Source of the DNA: Nemertoderma westbladi | Taxonomy: Eukaryota; Xenacoelomorpha; Nemertodermatida; Nemertodermatidae | Direction of reading: 5' to 3' | DNA length: 40,217 bases | NCBI GenBank assembly: GCA_032718475.1 | Contig: JAUCBJ010000155.1 | Location: forward strand, 1-40,217 | Shown here: positions 19,241 to 29,600 of the stretch, piece by piece | Position numbering within the stretch: the first letter of the stretch is position 1 | Layout of the letters: each line of letters starts with the position of its first letter | Notes under the pieces: generated by a model | The model's input: the letters and a program-made list of their open reading frames with translations, nothing else | What the model was told of the DNA's origin: nothing | Database searches by the model: none | Position numbers and translations under genes: made by a program

Positions 19241-19744
19241 TTGTAGTGTATCTCTTATGTTTGGAGAACTAAACCTAGAAAATATGTTTTAAAGCTATAA
19301 AATCTCTATTTGACCATGTTAATTCTAATGATAATATCATTATTGGGCAATTGCACAGGCATCTATTCATACAAGTAGAATAAGAGAGTTAAATTTTTTT
19401 ATTTTTTATTTTTTAATAAGAGAGAGTTTGCTTTTGTAATGGTTATTCTTATGTATATAGAGTTGGTAATGTATGTAAACAAGTCATACAGTTTTACTGT
19501 TTTCCTTATTTTGTCATGTCAGTCATCAGTCATGCTCTTCCTAGGTTTTTCTTGTCTTACTTTATCTTACTTTAGGCTCTACTTGATGAGTCATATGTTT
19601 CTTTGTTGTTTTTTTTTACTGCAATGTATTATTATATGGACTGATCTTATTGTCTGGGATAAATAAATAAATAAATAAAAACTTGAACCCTCCACTAAAC
19701 ACAGTCTCGCAGTTTACTTTCACTATGGATCACACTGTGTGCAT
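19241..19744. other. Gap with AAAT microsatellite
   Basis: AT-rich, with no supported gene. A short AAAT tandem run sits at about 19661-19679. The rest shows nothing I can name. Confidence 0.5.
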
Positions 19745-20310
19745 TTGAAACATTCTAACAGCTCACAATGTGTGCACTCCACACGGTCTGATAGCGCACA
19801 CGGTAAGACACATTACATGCGGTGTGATGCCATAACACACGGTAAAGATACATTGCATGAGGTAGGATACGTTCACACAATGTAAGACAAATCGCATGTG
19901 GTAGGATATGTTTGCATACGGTAAGATACATAGGGCATGGTAGGATACGTAGGGCATGGTAGGATATGGTAAGACACGTAGGGCAATTATACATAGAATT
20001 AGACCTCATATGCGATAAGATACATAGGGCATAAAGGACACGGTAGAATATGTCTAGGAATAGACAAGTTAAGACACATCGTATACAATAAAATATATAG
20101 GGATCATAGTGCTTGGTAAGGTACGTAGCGCACTCGCACTTGGTAAGATACGTAGGGCACTCGCACACAGTAAGACACATTGTATGCAATAAGGCACATA
20201 GGGCACATAGGACAAGGTAGGATACGTAGAGCACTTGCAAATGGTAAGATATGTAGGGCATGATAAGTTATGTAAGATTCGGTACAATTCATAGTCACAA
20301 AGTTCATGCT
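19745..20310. repeat. Degenerate short-period satellite
   Basis: The motif GGTAAGA(C/T)AC(A/G)TAGGGCA and variants (GGTAGGATACGT, CGCACTCGCAC) recurs irregularly at roughly 20-60 bp spacing through the block. The regular spacing makes several overlapping minus-strand frames open, with Cys/Tyr/Leu-rich translations, but these follow from the repeat and are not genes. The copies are strongly diverged compared with the 35-bp array downstream. Confidence 0.75.
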
Positions 20311-20848
20311 TTCGCATGTACTAGTACACCATTATGACTCCCTATTTATATTTATTTCATTACTTAAGTAGGTCCCGTCCCATCCGGTATGTTTTTTAAA
20401 ATGTATTTATTTTCCTGTTCTACTTTTGTTCATATAAAATTAATTAGGTCTATATAAAATAACTGACTTTCATGTTATATTTACATGTTTATTTATAACT
20501 ACATAATATAAATGTATGTTTTCCTAATGTTGCGATTAATATAAATGTTCGATATTAAAGCTTAATGATCATATAGCCGTTTCAATCCTCCCAGTAGTGC
20601 TGGTTTAGCGACTCGTTCGGCTACACACTTGCCCAGTCCTAGGTGGTTGGGAGTTGTCTGCATCACTTTGCATTGGGTCCCTCCTGATGGCTGTCATCAG
20701 TAGACTTCTGGGCTTCGACGATCTGAGCTTTAAGCTTGGGTGGGGAGGTTATTCATTTCTAAATTGATATAGTTTGACTCTGATGTCTTGTCTCCAGCCA
20801 TTCATTTGGAGATGGACATTGTCCGGATTAGTGTGCAATGCGGGGGTA
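20311..20848. other. Gap without recognisable genes
   Basis: AT-rich to about 20575, then about 270 bp of more balanced composition (20576-20848). The latter may be the decayed 3' continuation of the minus-strand zinc-knuckle frame next to it. I cannot assign any domain. Confidence 0.35.
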
Positions 20849-21258
20849 CTAAGCTCGATATACATTAGCAACAAATGTGATTATTAATCCCGATAGTTTA
20901 AAGAAACCCCAATGCATGTCGGTGGACATCATGACTCCATGGTTGGCATGACATTTGAATAGCATCCACTTCTCTATTGCCATTCCCTTCACGCAATCCC
21001 TCTCGAGATGTCCCTGGAAAACACAATCCTGACATCGATTGTGCATGGTAGGACATGCTTTAAGGAGGCGGTCGTTGTTGTCGCAATATATGCACCTCTG
21101 GTAGAGACAAGATGGCTGGAGGCAGTACCGTTGGCTGATACATCCACAACATCATGTGTATCAGCTCTTATCTCCTCGTCTATTTCTAGATTTTGCATAC
21201 CAAGTGATCTCACATCTGATCGGGGATGACAATTTACATCGAAACTGTAGCGAGGCAT
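20849..21258 (-). pseudogene. Gag-like zinc-knuckle frame relic
   Basis: A minus-strand frame begins MPRYSFDVNCHPRSD at 21258 and runs through an acidic segment. At about 21097 a one-base change of frame leads into CIYCDNNDRLLKAC, then HNRCQDCVFQGHLERDC, then GMAIEKWMLFKCHANHG. The pairs CxxC...C and CxxC-x4-H-x4-C are typical of retroelement nucleocapsid-type fingers. The frame ends at 20849. It abuts the opposite-strand gypsy fragment at about 21258. It may be a remnant of an unidentified retroelement or a captured gene, and I do not recognise the family. Confidence 0.4.
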
Positions 21259-22066
21259 CTCTGATCAATTAGGTATTACAGTACATAACACCGCTGCATA
21301 TCATCCAGCTGCTAATGGGATTCTAGAACGCTGGCACCACCAATTCAAAGCGTAACTTAAGGCTAGACTAGAGTGAAGCCCCAACTGGGTGGCCAATATA
21401 CCTGGCGTACTACTTGGTCTTCGCACTACGTTCAAAGAAGACCTCGGCGCGAGTTGTGCTGAACTAGTGTATGGCAGGTCCTTGGAGATTTTCTTCCTGC
21501 TATTGATAATGTCACTAAACCAAACACCTACGATTTCCTCAAAATATTACGAGATAAAGTTCAAACACCTAAAGATGTACCAACTACAGCACATGGACTC
21601 CCAAAAGTTCATGTGCCCTCCAGCCTGACTAACTTACGTTATGTATTTCTTTCTTTGTATTGAAACACATTGCAAACCCTTGCAGAGACCATACACAGGA
21701 CCCTACGAAGTCCTAGAAACTGGCCCAAAAACGTTTAAAATCAGGATGGGAAATAGAGAAGAATCCGCCTCTATTGATCAGTTAAAACCTGATCACATAG
21801 ATACTGACAAGCCGGTTCTATTAGCCCAACCGCCATGTCGTGGAAAACCACATAAATCTTCAACAACAGCGCTCGATACGCACAAGAAACTATGTGGTTT
21901 TACTGTTATCATCTTGTTATTATATATATATATGTTATCATATATTATCATCTAAAGTTATTTTCGTATAAGAAACTGTAAGTAACTGACTTATGCTGAA
22001 GCTGTTACGCAACAACCACCCGTTACCCGCTCTGGTAGAGTTTCAAACCCTCCAAATCATTATTAA
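21259..22066 (+). pseudogene. Ty3/gypsy integrase C-terminal remnant
   Basis: The plus strand reads QLGITVHNTAAYHPAANGILERWHHQFKA, which is the catalytic-Glu end of a gypsy integrase. Two in-frame stops are followed by SPNWVANIPGVLLGLRT and a frameshifted segment. Then comes the C-terminal barrel-like region GPYEVLETGPKTFKIRMG and IDQLKPDHI (about 21690-21820), and finally TRSGRVSNPPNHY with a stop at 22066, the usual pol end of many gypsy elements. Stops and shifts make it non-functional. Protease, RT and RNase H are absent upstream, where an opposite-strand relic begins. Confidence 0.85.
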
Positions 22067-22090
22067 AATATTAAAAATATGTATGTTGCT

Positions 22091-22400
22091 GGAGAGGGTA
22101 GTGTAGCAGTGGTGGAAAATTCCTATAGATATTCAGTCTAGACCTTAGGAATAAAGATACCAGTAGGAATATGAAATTGTATTATATACAATTGTATAAT
22201 ACTGAGAGCAACAGATACTATTTTATAAACCTTTCATTGACTTCATTATCCCCTCGCCACAATATCCATTATGACACCTCGACATTATTAGGTTGTTCTA
22301 GAAAGTTTAGGTGCATAACTACAAATAATTCCCCACTAATAAATAAAATTAGATTCGCCATTGTTCATAATTAGCACATTAAAGTCGAATTTGAATTCAA
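22091..22400 (+). mobile_element. Gypsy polypurine tract and putative 3' LTR start
   Basis: GGAGAGGGTAG at 22091-22101 is followed by TGTAGCAGTGG from 22102, 35 bp after the gypsy stop codon. This is the expected layout of a polypurine tract and the TG start of a 3' LTR. The right end of the LTR could not be placed because no second copy lies in the window. Confidence 0.5.
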
Positions 22401-22503
22401 TTTTGAATTAACAAAATCTCTCGTGCCTCGCTGTGGCTCGGGAAACAAAATCACTAGTGCCTTAACGCTATAAAGTGATATTTTATGAACAATAACCATA
22501 TCA
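22360..22503. mobile_element. Possible 144-bp MITE-like inverted-repeat unit
   Basis: ATTGTTCATAA (22360-22370) and TTATGAACAAT (22493-22503) are perfect 11-bp inverted repeats around a 122-bp interior with further imperfect palindromes (GAATTTGAATTC, CACTAGTG). No clear target duplication is seen. The call is weak. Confidence 0.3.
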
Positions 22504-22885
22504 TATCTATGTGGTTTTACTGTGCTTGTAGTTTTGTGATTAATACTAAATTATAATAATATTTTAAAAAATAAAAGTTCAACAAGCTGCCTGCGCGTGG
22601 GGGTGTAATGTTTAAAAAAATAAATAATAATAATATAACAATAACATATTTCAAAATAATAATATTTCAAATGCACGAAAACATGAAATATATAAAATGC
22701 ACAAAACCTAATTACTGGATAGAATTACGCAATTTAAAATAGGTAGTTAAAGTAATTGAGTAAATATATAATCATCTATAGTTATTTTCGTCAATTAATG
22801 CTAAAAAATATGCTAAATAATGCTAAAAATTTTGTACCGGTACCAAATGTTATATCTTTTTTAAATTCTAATATTCTAGTATTAT
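22401..22885. other. AT-rich gap
   Basis: No gene. Two short segments repeat parts of the gypsy tail in the same order: CTATGTGGTTTTACTGT at 22507-22523 (also 21890-21906) and ATCATCTATAGTTATTTTCG near 22771 (near 21947 with one mismatch). This hints at an old duplication with an insertion. It may also hold the 3' untranslated region of the minus-strand gene at 22886. Confidence 0.4.
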
Positions 22886-23659
22886 TTACGAAGGACTAAC
22901 AACTTCACCATTTGTATATAACACAGCATCACCTTTCTTACCATCCTCCACTTTCAAACCCTCTTCTTTGAACTCAACTTCTAAATCAGGATTGTATCTT
23001 CCATCAAACTCTAAGACATGGTCAGGCGGTTGACTTAAATAAACCCTTTTGTTTACCGCATAATGGGTCTTCTTTGTCTGAGATCGTAAGAACCATCTGT
23101 ATGGCCAGGTTAACCCAAGGAATGTAGCTATCCAGTACCAAAACCGAGACATCCACCAAGGAACATTACCATTGTCATCTTTAGTGACCGCTATGCATTT
23201 ATCAAACCCTGGGATATAATGTTCCTTCCCAGCATTCATGTGAACAGCTTTAAATTGATTTCTTTCCCTGAACGCATCAAATTTGTCATTTAAATCATCC
23301 CCTGTTTCTGTGTCTCCTGGAAGGACTAACTTTTCCATGCCAATTAATGTGACACCGTTGTTTTTTATTCCTTCAACATTGTTTTCGGAAATATCAATCC
23401 AATAAAGGAAGTTGTAGATTTTGAGGTCAGTGTGAGTGACAGCCAATTCCTGATAGGTTTCTATCCGTGATTGAGTGTTACCTTGGCCGTCGGTGTAATA
23501 AACGATCCTAGTTCTCATTTCATAATGATAACACTCAGCCCTAAATACAATGAGCGGCTGTTGTTTGCGTAATGAGGAAATTATTTCTGCAACAAATTTA
23601 GGACTTCCGATATTGCTGAGGTATTTGTTTTCACTTGAGTTACAAGATTCGATCAACAT
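22886..23659 (-). CDS. TMEM151-like protein, C-terminal exon or full single-exon copy
   Basis: 257 codons, uninterrupted. Residues 40-75 contain AECYHYEMRTRIVYYTDGQGNTQSR followed by TYQELAVTHT. Around 165-195 a Trp-rich hydrophobic segment WWMSRFWYWIATFLGLTWPYRWFL leads to KKTHYAVNKRVYL. A C-H-Y motif, an RTR...Y-x-D/N-G block, a TYQE-x-VVTH strand and a membrane-proximal W-P-x-R before H-Y-x-V-x-K are the pattern I associate with TMEM151-type multipass proteins. The usual N-terminal membrane pair is absent. An in-frame TAA lies three codons before the Met, so either earlier exons join inside the frame or the N-terminus is lost. The biochemical role of the family is not established. The assignment is from motif memory only. 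Confidence 0.6.
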   Translation of the reverse strand: MLIESCNSSENKYLSNIGSPKFVAEIISSLRKQQPLIVFRAECYHYEMRTRIVYYTDGQGNTQSRIETYQELAVTHTDLKIYNFLYWIDISENNVEGIKNNGVTLIGMEKLVLPGDTETGDDLNDKFDAFRERNQFKAVHMNAGKEHYIPGFDKCIAVTKDDNGNVPWWMSRFWYWIATFLGLTWPYRWFLRSQTKKTHYAVNKRVYLSQPPDHVLEFDGRYNPDLEVEFKEEGLKVEDGKKGDAVLYTNGEVVSPS

Positions 23660-23894
23660 ACAGATTTAAGCAAAGGGGGCAATGCAAACAGAAGATATTA
23701 CCATTACTGTGAATGTGTTGTTACGCTACGGACGGCACATGTGTATTCTAGGCAAATCGGTATCCATGGTATCCAAAACCAGAATGAAGTCAACGGAAAC
23801 ATCGAGAATAAATGACAGACTGTTCTAGTCGGTCTGGCAGACAAAAAAGTATTTAGAAAACGGGATGACAACCTGTAAACCTACTACCAACCCG
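23660..23894. other. Short gap
   Basis: No feature is recognised between the TMEM151-like frame and the RTE fragment. The sequence may include the decayed upstream part of that LINE. Confidence 0.35.
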
Positions 23895-24246
23895 AACATT
23901 TACAAGAGTGCTACGCCGGGTTCATTGTGTCAAGTACAATGCACACATCTCCAACCAGACACTATATAACATTGGAGGTGTTTCATTGGTTCCCCCAAGC
24001 TTGACACTAGAACAAAATCGCCTCCGCTTTGCAGGACATTGCTTTCGCCGTGAGGACCAGCCAGTGCCTAATCTTGTACTTTGGCAGCCTCATGGAGTGA
24101 ATAAGCATGGTGGACAGCCCATGACTTTCTTGAGACGCATCTTAAAGGACACTGGCCTTGAATATGCGGATGATCTAGCAAATGTCATGGGTGATAGGCA
24201 GTTGTGGCGGCGCAATTCTGACAACAAGCCGGCACAGCATTCTTAA
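23895..24246 (+). pseudogene. RTE-type LINE, 3' end of reverse transcriptase ORF
   Basis: The plus strand reads FTRVLRRVHCVKYNAHISNQ, then LEQNRLRFAGHCFRREDQP, VLWQPHG, GGQPMTFLRRILKDTGL and DRQLWRR. This is the conserved C-terminal tail of RTE-like LINE proteins (RRLRFxGHxxRRxDQPV, LW, RGRPxxT, L...DTG, M.DRxxWR). The frame is open to a stop at 24246, the natural ORF end. The RT core is missing, so this is a 5'-truncated copy as expected from incomplete reverse transcription. Confidence 0.85.
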
Positions 24247-25862
24247 AATGCAGCTGCAATGCAGCATGCCGATCCTCTCTCAGTGTCATCATAGTTCGAA
24301 TCCTTTTCAGGCTCGCACTAAGCTTACCGGCGCCACTCAGGCATTTGTCCCTTTGCACTAGGCTAGGCCTTGGCATCCAGGAACTCTACCTGGGGTCTGT
24401 ATTAAATTCTGGGAGTCCGGGCATCTGTAAAGGCACGGTAAGTGGCGATTTTGTGTTAATTAAAAACCGCCGTAACTATATATACTAATTTATTAGAGTT
24501 TATGTATTTTATACATGCCCGGCACTGTGTTTGAGAGTAATGCTAACAATAACAAGTTACAAGTCACTTCTTCGAAATAATTTAGTTTCCTCCGCCGAAG
24601 GCATTCCCCTTCGACCAATGATAATTGAGTATGTAGACCCACCAAGCGCCACACGTCGGTATCTTACAGCGCCTTTTGTAGCACGTACTCTGACGCCTTT
24701 TCAGGCTCGTACTTACTCTGACCAGAGCACTGCTCGGGCGGTGCTCGGGTTGATTATAAAACCTATGTCACATAAAACGGCCTAAATACTTGTTTTTTCA
24801 TTTGTTATAAATTATATTTTTCATTTTGAAAATTTCTGGTGACTAAAATGACTTTTTTTTGTTCCACGTTTGAGACACGGACTATATTAATTTCCATAAA
24901 AATTTCAAGCCATTCTTTTGAACGAATTCCCCAGAAAAGGTACATAAGCTGAATAAGTCCTATGTCTGTATTTACATTATCGTGCCCTTAAGTGGCATAT
25001 CCTACCTCTAATAACAGCGGACCTACCGGCCCCAAGTATGTTAGAGTGAAACAGGAGGGAAGTACAAATAAATATATACAGTATTCAGCTCGAGTATTGC
25101 TCCGTAGTGTAATTAATTAAATGATTTGGAGTGTAGCTGTTAATGCAATTGTAATTAAAGGTGAGGTGTAATATTATGGTTTTGTTCAGAAATCGAAGAA
25201 AATAAGGAAGTACGTCACCGGGGGTTGAACCAGCGCCTTAGCTAAGGTTGATTTATGCAATCAGCCCCCGGTCAACAACATCAAGTCAAGTAAATAAAGT
25301 TAAGTCATTGCAATTATAATTAATTAATTTATATTGTAAATATTAACCAAACATAAACCCGTAACCATATAACATATAAACTGGTAACATATAGCAGTTG
25401 TGTTTAATGAATCATATAGAACTGTAGACCAAGGTACATAGTATCTCTTCTACAACTCATTGGGAATTCAAACTGCAAAATAAATAATAAAAACGTTAAA
25501 ATAAATAATTTTATAGTAAATAAAACATATTTATTCAGGAACTACAGTATTATTAATCAGGAACTTTTCACCCAAATATAATATATCGTATTTTTTATTT
25601 ATTTACCATAGAAATGTTATACGAAATACTTTAAAGCAACCATATAGCAGAATATTTAATAGAGATGGTGATGGAGGTCATTAGGAATTTAGTAAAATAA
25701 AATTAAATGTTTCATATTAAATTTTTAACACATTGCGTTTCCTACCCGCGGTAAGTGGTTTTACTCAGTAGAATAAAAATTAATTTTATAATTAAATGTA
25801 AAAGTTAGTTTCCAAGGCTACTAGGAATTATTTAGTAATTTTATATAAAACTTACAGTTTTA
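24247..25862. other. Non-coding gap with one hairpin
   Basis: The first 200 bp (24247-24440) are GC-richer and may be the 3' untranslated tail of the RTE copy. The remainder is AT-rich. The open frame at 24531-24785 has no recognisable features. A hairpin lies at 25216-25274. Nothing else is supported. Confidence 0.45.
25216..25274. repeat. 59-bp hairpin element
   Basis: ACCGGGGGTTGA (25217-25228) pairs with TCAGCCCCCGGT (25261-25272) with one mismatch. The interior carries the palindrome CCTTAGCTAAGG. The GC-rich arms stand out from the AT-rich surroundings. GGTTGAACC-like wording recalls a tRNA T-arm, but the full cloverleaf does not form. It is probably a small fold-back element. Confidence 0.6.
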
Positions 25863-26510
25863 CTAAATCCAAATCTTCATTTCAACTCGAGAAGCCGGAT
25901 TCCATTCAGTAAAATCATACCAAAAAGGTCCTGTCCCATCCTTCCCACCATATTCTCCGTTCAAGTGACTGAGTGGGCAGTTGTTGTACCACCACGCCCC
26001 AGTTCGAAATACGGCGCAGTTGCCGGAGTCCCTCCCGTCATTATTGCGGTCCTTGGTAGAGAATGGCTCACCGTTGGCATAAGCCAATGATTCACCAGCA
26101 GTACCATGGTAACCGGATACATGTAGGCGATAATTAGTTGCAGCTGATCCGATAGAGAAGTTATCGTATACCGCGTATTTGTGTTCGTTGGTGTAATCCT
26201 TGTTGTAATACTGCCACCACTCATCCCCCTCTTTCCCCCTTTTTATTATTTCAAACCCCCTTCCAGTGAACCACAAATCGACTCTCAACTTCACCCCGCC
26301 TTTACTCAGCTTGTGGATCGCCTCCAACCCCAACCAAAAATTGGTATTCGGGTCGCCAAATCCTTCAACATATTCATCCCAGATTCGATAGAAGTCAACA
26401 GATCCATCAACTCTTTGTTGAATCCTTATCCCCTGAACCCCTATCAGATGGCCGTAAATATTGTTTAACGCGTTTTGGACGGTTACCAGATCTTGGTCAT
26501 GGTCATTATC
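25863..26510 (-). CDS. Fibrinogen-related domain (FReD) protein, last exon
   Basis: The minus-strand exon begins after the acceptor TATTGTTTTAG (boundary at 26510/26511) and ends at a TAG (25863-25865). Its translation contains IQQRVDGSVDFYRIWDEYVEGFG, NTNFWLGLEAIHKLS, the calcium-loop-like DRNNDGRDSGNCA, WWYNNCPLSHLNGEY and a final EMKIWI. That is the C-terminal two thirds of a fibrinogen-like globular domain as in ficolins, tachylectins and tenascins. Cysteines of the last disulfide (NCA and NNC) are present. Such proteins are secreted, often bind acetylated sugars, and act in invertebrate immunity or adhesion. The first part of the domain must be in upstream exons at higher coordinates, beyond the 35-bp array. 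The 30 residues before IQQR do not match the usual GGGWTV lead-in, so a second acceptor (GTTCAG, about 26434) is possible. Confidence 0.85.
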   Translation of the reverse strand, partial: DNDHDQDLVTVQNALNNIYGHLIGVQGIRIQQRVDGSVDFYRIWDEYVEGFGDPNTNFWLGLEAIHKLSKGGVKLRVDLWFTGRGFEIIKRGKEGDEWWQYYNKDYTNEHKYAVYDNFSIGSAATNYRLHVSGYHGTAGESLAYANGEPFSTKDRNNDGRDSGNCAVFRTGAWWYNNCPLSHLNGEYGGKDGTGPFWYDFTEWNPASRVEMKIWI

Positions 26511-26611
26511 CTAAAACAATAAATATTGCGTAACTTGAGATTATTTATCTATTAATTCGAAAATATTTTTGTTTTTATCACCATTAGATAAAATACGAAG
26601 CAATTTAGCAG

Positions 26612-29600
26612 AGGTATAGGCTTACTCACACATTTATTTAACAAAGGCTGGTAGGCTTACTCACATTTATTTAACATAGGCTGGTAGGCTTACTCACACA
26701 TTTATTTAACAAAGGCTGGTAGGCTTACTCACACATTTATTTAACAAAGGCTGGTAGGCTTACTCACACATTTATTTAACAAAGGCTGGTAGGCTTACAA
26801 ACACATTTATTTAACAAAGGATGGTAGGCTTACTCACACATTTATTTAACAAAGGCTGGTAGGCTTACTCACACATTTATTTAACAAAGGCTGGTAGGCT
26901 TACTCACACATTTATTTAACAAAGGCTGGTAGGCATACTCACACATTTATTTAACAAAGGCTTACTCACACATTTATTTAACAAAAGCTGGTAGGCTTAC
27001 TCACACATTTATTTAACAAAGGCTGGTAGGCTTACTCACACATTTATTTAACAAAGGCTGGTAGGCTTACTCACACATTTATTTAACAAAGGCTGGTAAG
27101 CTTACTCACACATTTATTTAACAAAGGCTGGTAGGCTTACTCGCACATTTATTTAACAAAGGCTGGTAGGCTTACTCACACATTTATTTAACAAAGGCTG
27201 GTAGGCTTACTCACACATTTATTTAACAAGGTAAATGCTGGTAGGCTTACTCACACATTTATTTAACAAAGGCTGGTAGGCTTACTCACACATTTATTTA
27301 ACAAAGGCTGGTAGACTTACTCACACATTTATTTAACAAAGGCTGGTAGGCTTACTCACACATTTATTTAACAAAGGCTGGTAGGCTTACTCATACATTT
27401 ATTTAACAAAGGCGGGTAGGCTTACTCACACATTTATTTAACAAAGGCTGGTAGGCTTACTCGCACATTTATTTAACAAAGGCTGGTAGGCTTACTCGCA
27501 CATTTATTTAACAAAGGCTGGTAGGCTTACTCACACATTTATTTAACAAAGGCTGGTAGGCTTACTCACACATTTATTTAACAAAGGCTGGTAGGCTTAC
27601 TCACACATTTATTTAACAAAGGCTGCTAGGCTTACTCACACATTTATTTAACAAAGGCTGGTAGGCTTACTCACACATTTATTTAACAAAGGCTGGTAGG
27701 CTTACTCACACATTTATTTAACAAAGGCTGGTAGGCTTACTCACACATTTATTTAACAAGGTAAAGGCTGGTAGGCTTACTCACACATTTATTTAACAAA
27801 GGCTGGTAGACTTACTCACACATTTATTTAACAAAGGCTGGTAGGCTTACTCACACATTTATTTAACAAAGGCTGGTAGGCTTAGTCACACATTTATTTA
27901 ACAAAGGCTGGTAGGCTTACTCACACATTTATTTAACAAAGGCTGGTAGGCTTACTCACACATTTATTTAACAAGGTAGGTAGGCTTACTCACACATTTA
28001 TTTAAAAAAGGCTGGTAGGCTTACTCACACATTTATTTAACAAAGGCTGGTAGGCTTACTCACACATTTATTTAACAAGGTTGGTAGGCTTACTCACACA
28101 TTTATTTAACAAGGCTGGTAGGCTTACTCACACATTTATTTAACAAAGGCTGGTAGGCTTACTCACACATTTATTTAACAAAGGCTGGTAGGCTTACTCA
28201 CACATTTATTTAACAAGGCTGGTAGGCTTACTCACACATTTATTTAACAAAGGCAGGTAGGCTTACTCGCACATTTATTTAACAAAGGATGGTAGGCGTA
28301 CTCACACATTTATTTAACAAGCTGGTAGGCTTACTCACACATTTATTTAATAAGGCTGGTAGGCTTACTCGAACATTTATTTAACAAAGGCTGGTAGGCT
28401 TACTCACACATTTATTTAACAAAGGCTGGTAGGCTTACTCACACATTTATTTAACAAAGGCTGGTAGGCTTACTCACACATTTATTTAACAAAGGCTGGT
28501 AGGCTTACTCACACATTTATTTAACAAGCTGGTAGGCTTACTCACACATTTATTAAACAAAGGCCGGTAGGCTTACTCGCACATTTATTTAACAAAGGAT
28601 GGTAGGCTTACTCACACATTTATTTAACAAAGGCTGGTAGGCTTACTCACACATTTATTTAACAAAGGATGGTAGGCTTACTCACACATTTATTTAACAA
28701 AGGCTGCTAGGCTTACTCATACATTTATTTAACAAAGGCTGGTAGGCTTACTCACACATTTATTTAACAAAGGCTGGTAGGCTTACTCGCACATTTATTT
28801 AACAAGGCTGGTAGGCTTACTCACACATTTATTTAACAAAGGCTGGTAGGCTTACTCACACATTTATTTAACAAAGGCTGGTAGGCTTACTCACACATTT
28901 ATGTAACAAAGGCTGGTAGGCTTACTCACACATTTATTTAACAAAGGCTGGTAGGCTTACTCACACATTTATTTAACAAAGGCTGGTAGGCTTACTCACA
29001 CATTTATTTAACAAAGGCTGGTAGGCTTACTCACACATTTATTTAACAAGCTGGTAGGCTTACTCACACATTTATTTAACAAAGGCTGGTAGGCTTACTC
29101 GCACATTTATTTAACAAAGGATGGTAGGCTCACTCGCACATTTATTTAAAAAAGGCTGGTAGGCTTACTCGCACATTTATTTAACAAAGGCTGGTAGGCT
29201 TACTCGCACATTTATTTAACAAAGGCTGGTAGGCTTACTCACACATTTATTTAACAATGTAAAGGCTGAGAGACTTACTTACACATTTATTTAACAAAGG
29301 CTGGTAGGCTTACTCACACATTTATTTAACAAAGGCTGGTAGACTTACTCGCACATTTATTTAACAAAGGCTGGTAGGCTTACTCACACATTTATTTAAC
29401 AAAGGCTGGTAGGCTTACTCGCACATTTATTTAACAAAGGCTGGTAGGCTTACTCACACATTTATTTAACAAAGGCTGGTAGGCTTACTCGCACATTTAT
29501 TTAACAAAGGCTGGTAGGCTTACTCACACATTTATTTAACAAGGTAAAGGCTGTTAGACTTACTCACACATTTATTTAACAAAGGCTGGTAGGCTTACTC

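Noticed and set aside
19755-20317. Overlapping Cys/Tyr-rich open frames of 64-168 codons on the minus strand
   Set aside because: They coincide with a degenerate tandem repeat, and several frames are open at once. The translations are repeat artefacts.
24531-24785. 84-codon plus-strand frame
   Set aside because: No domain, signal or context supports coding.
25216-25274. tRNA gene
   Set aside because: The GGTTGAACC wording is T-arm-like, but D, anticodon and acceptor arms cannot be placed. The sequence folds as a simple hairpin.
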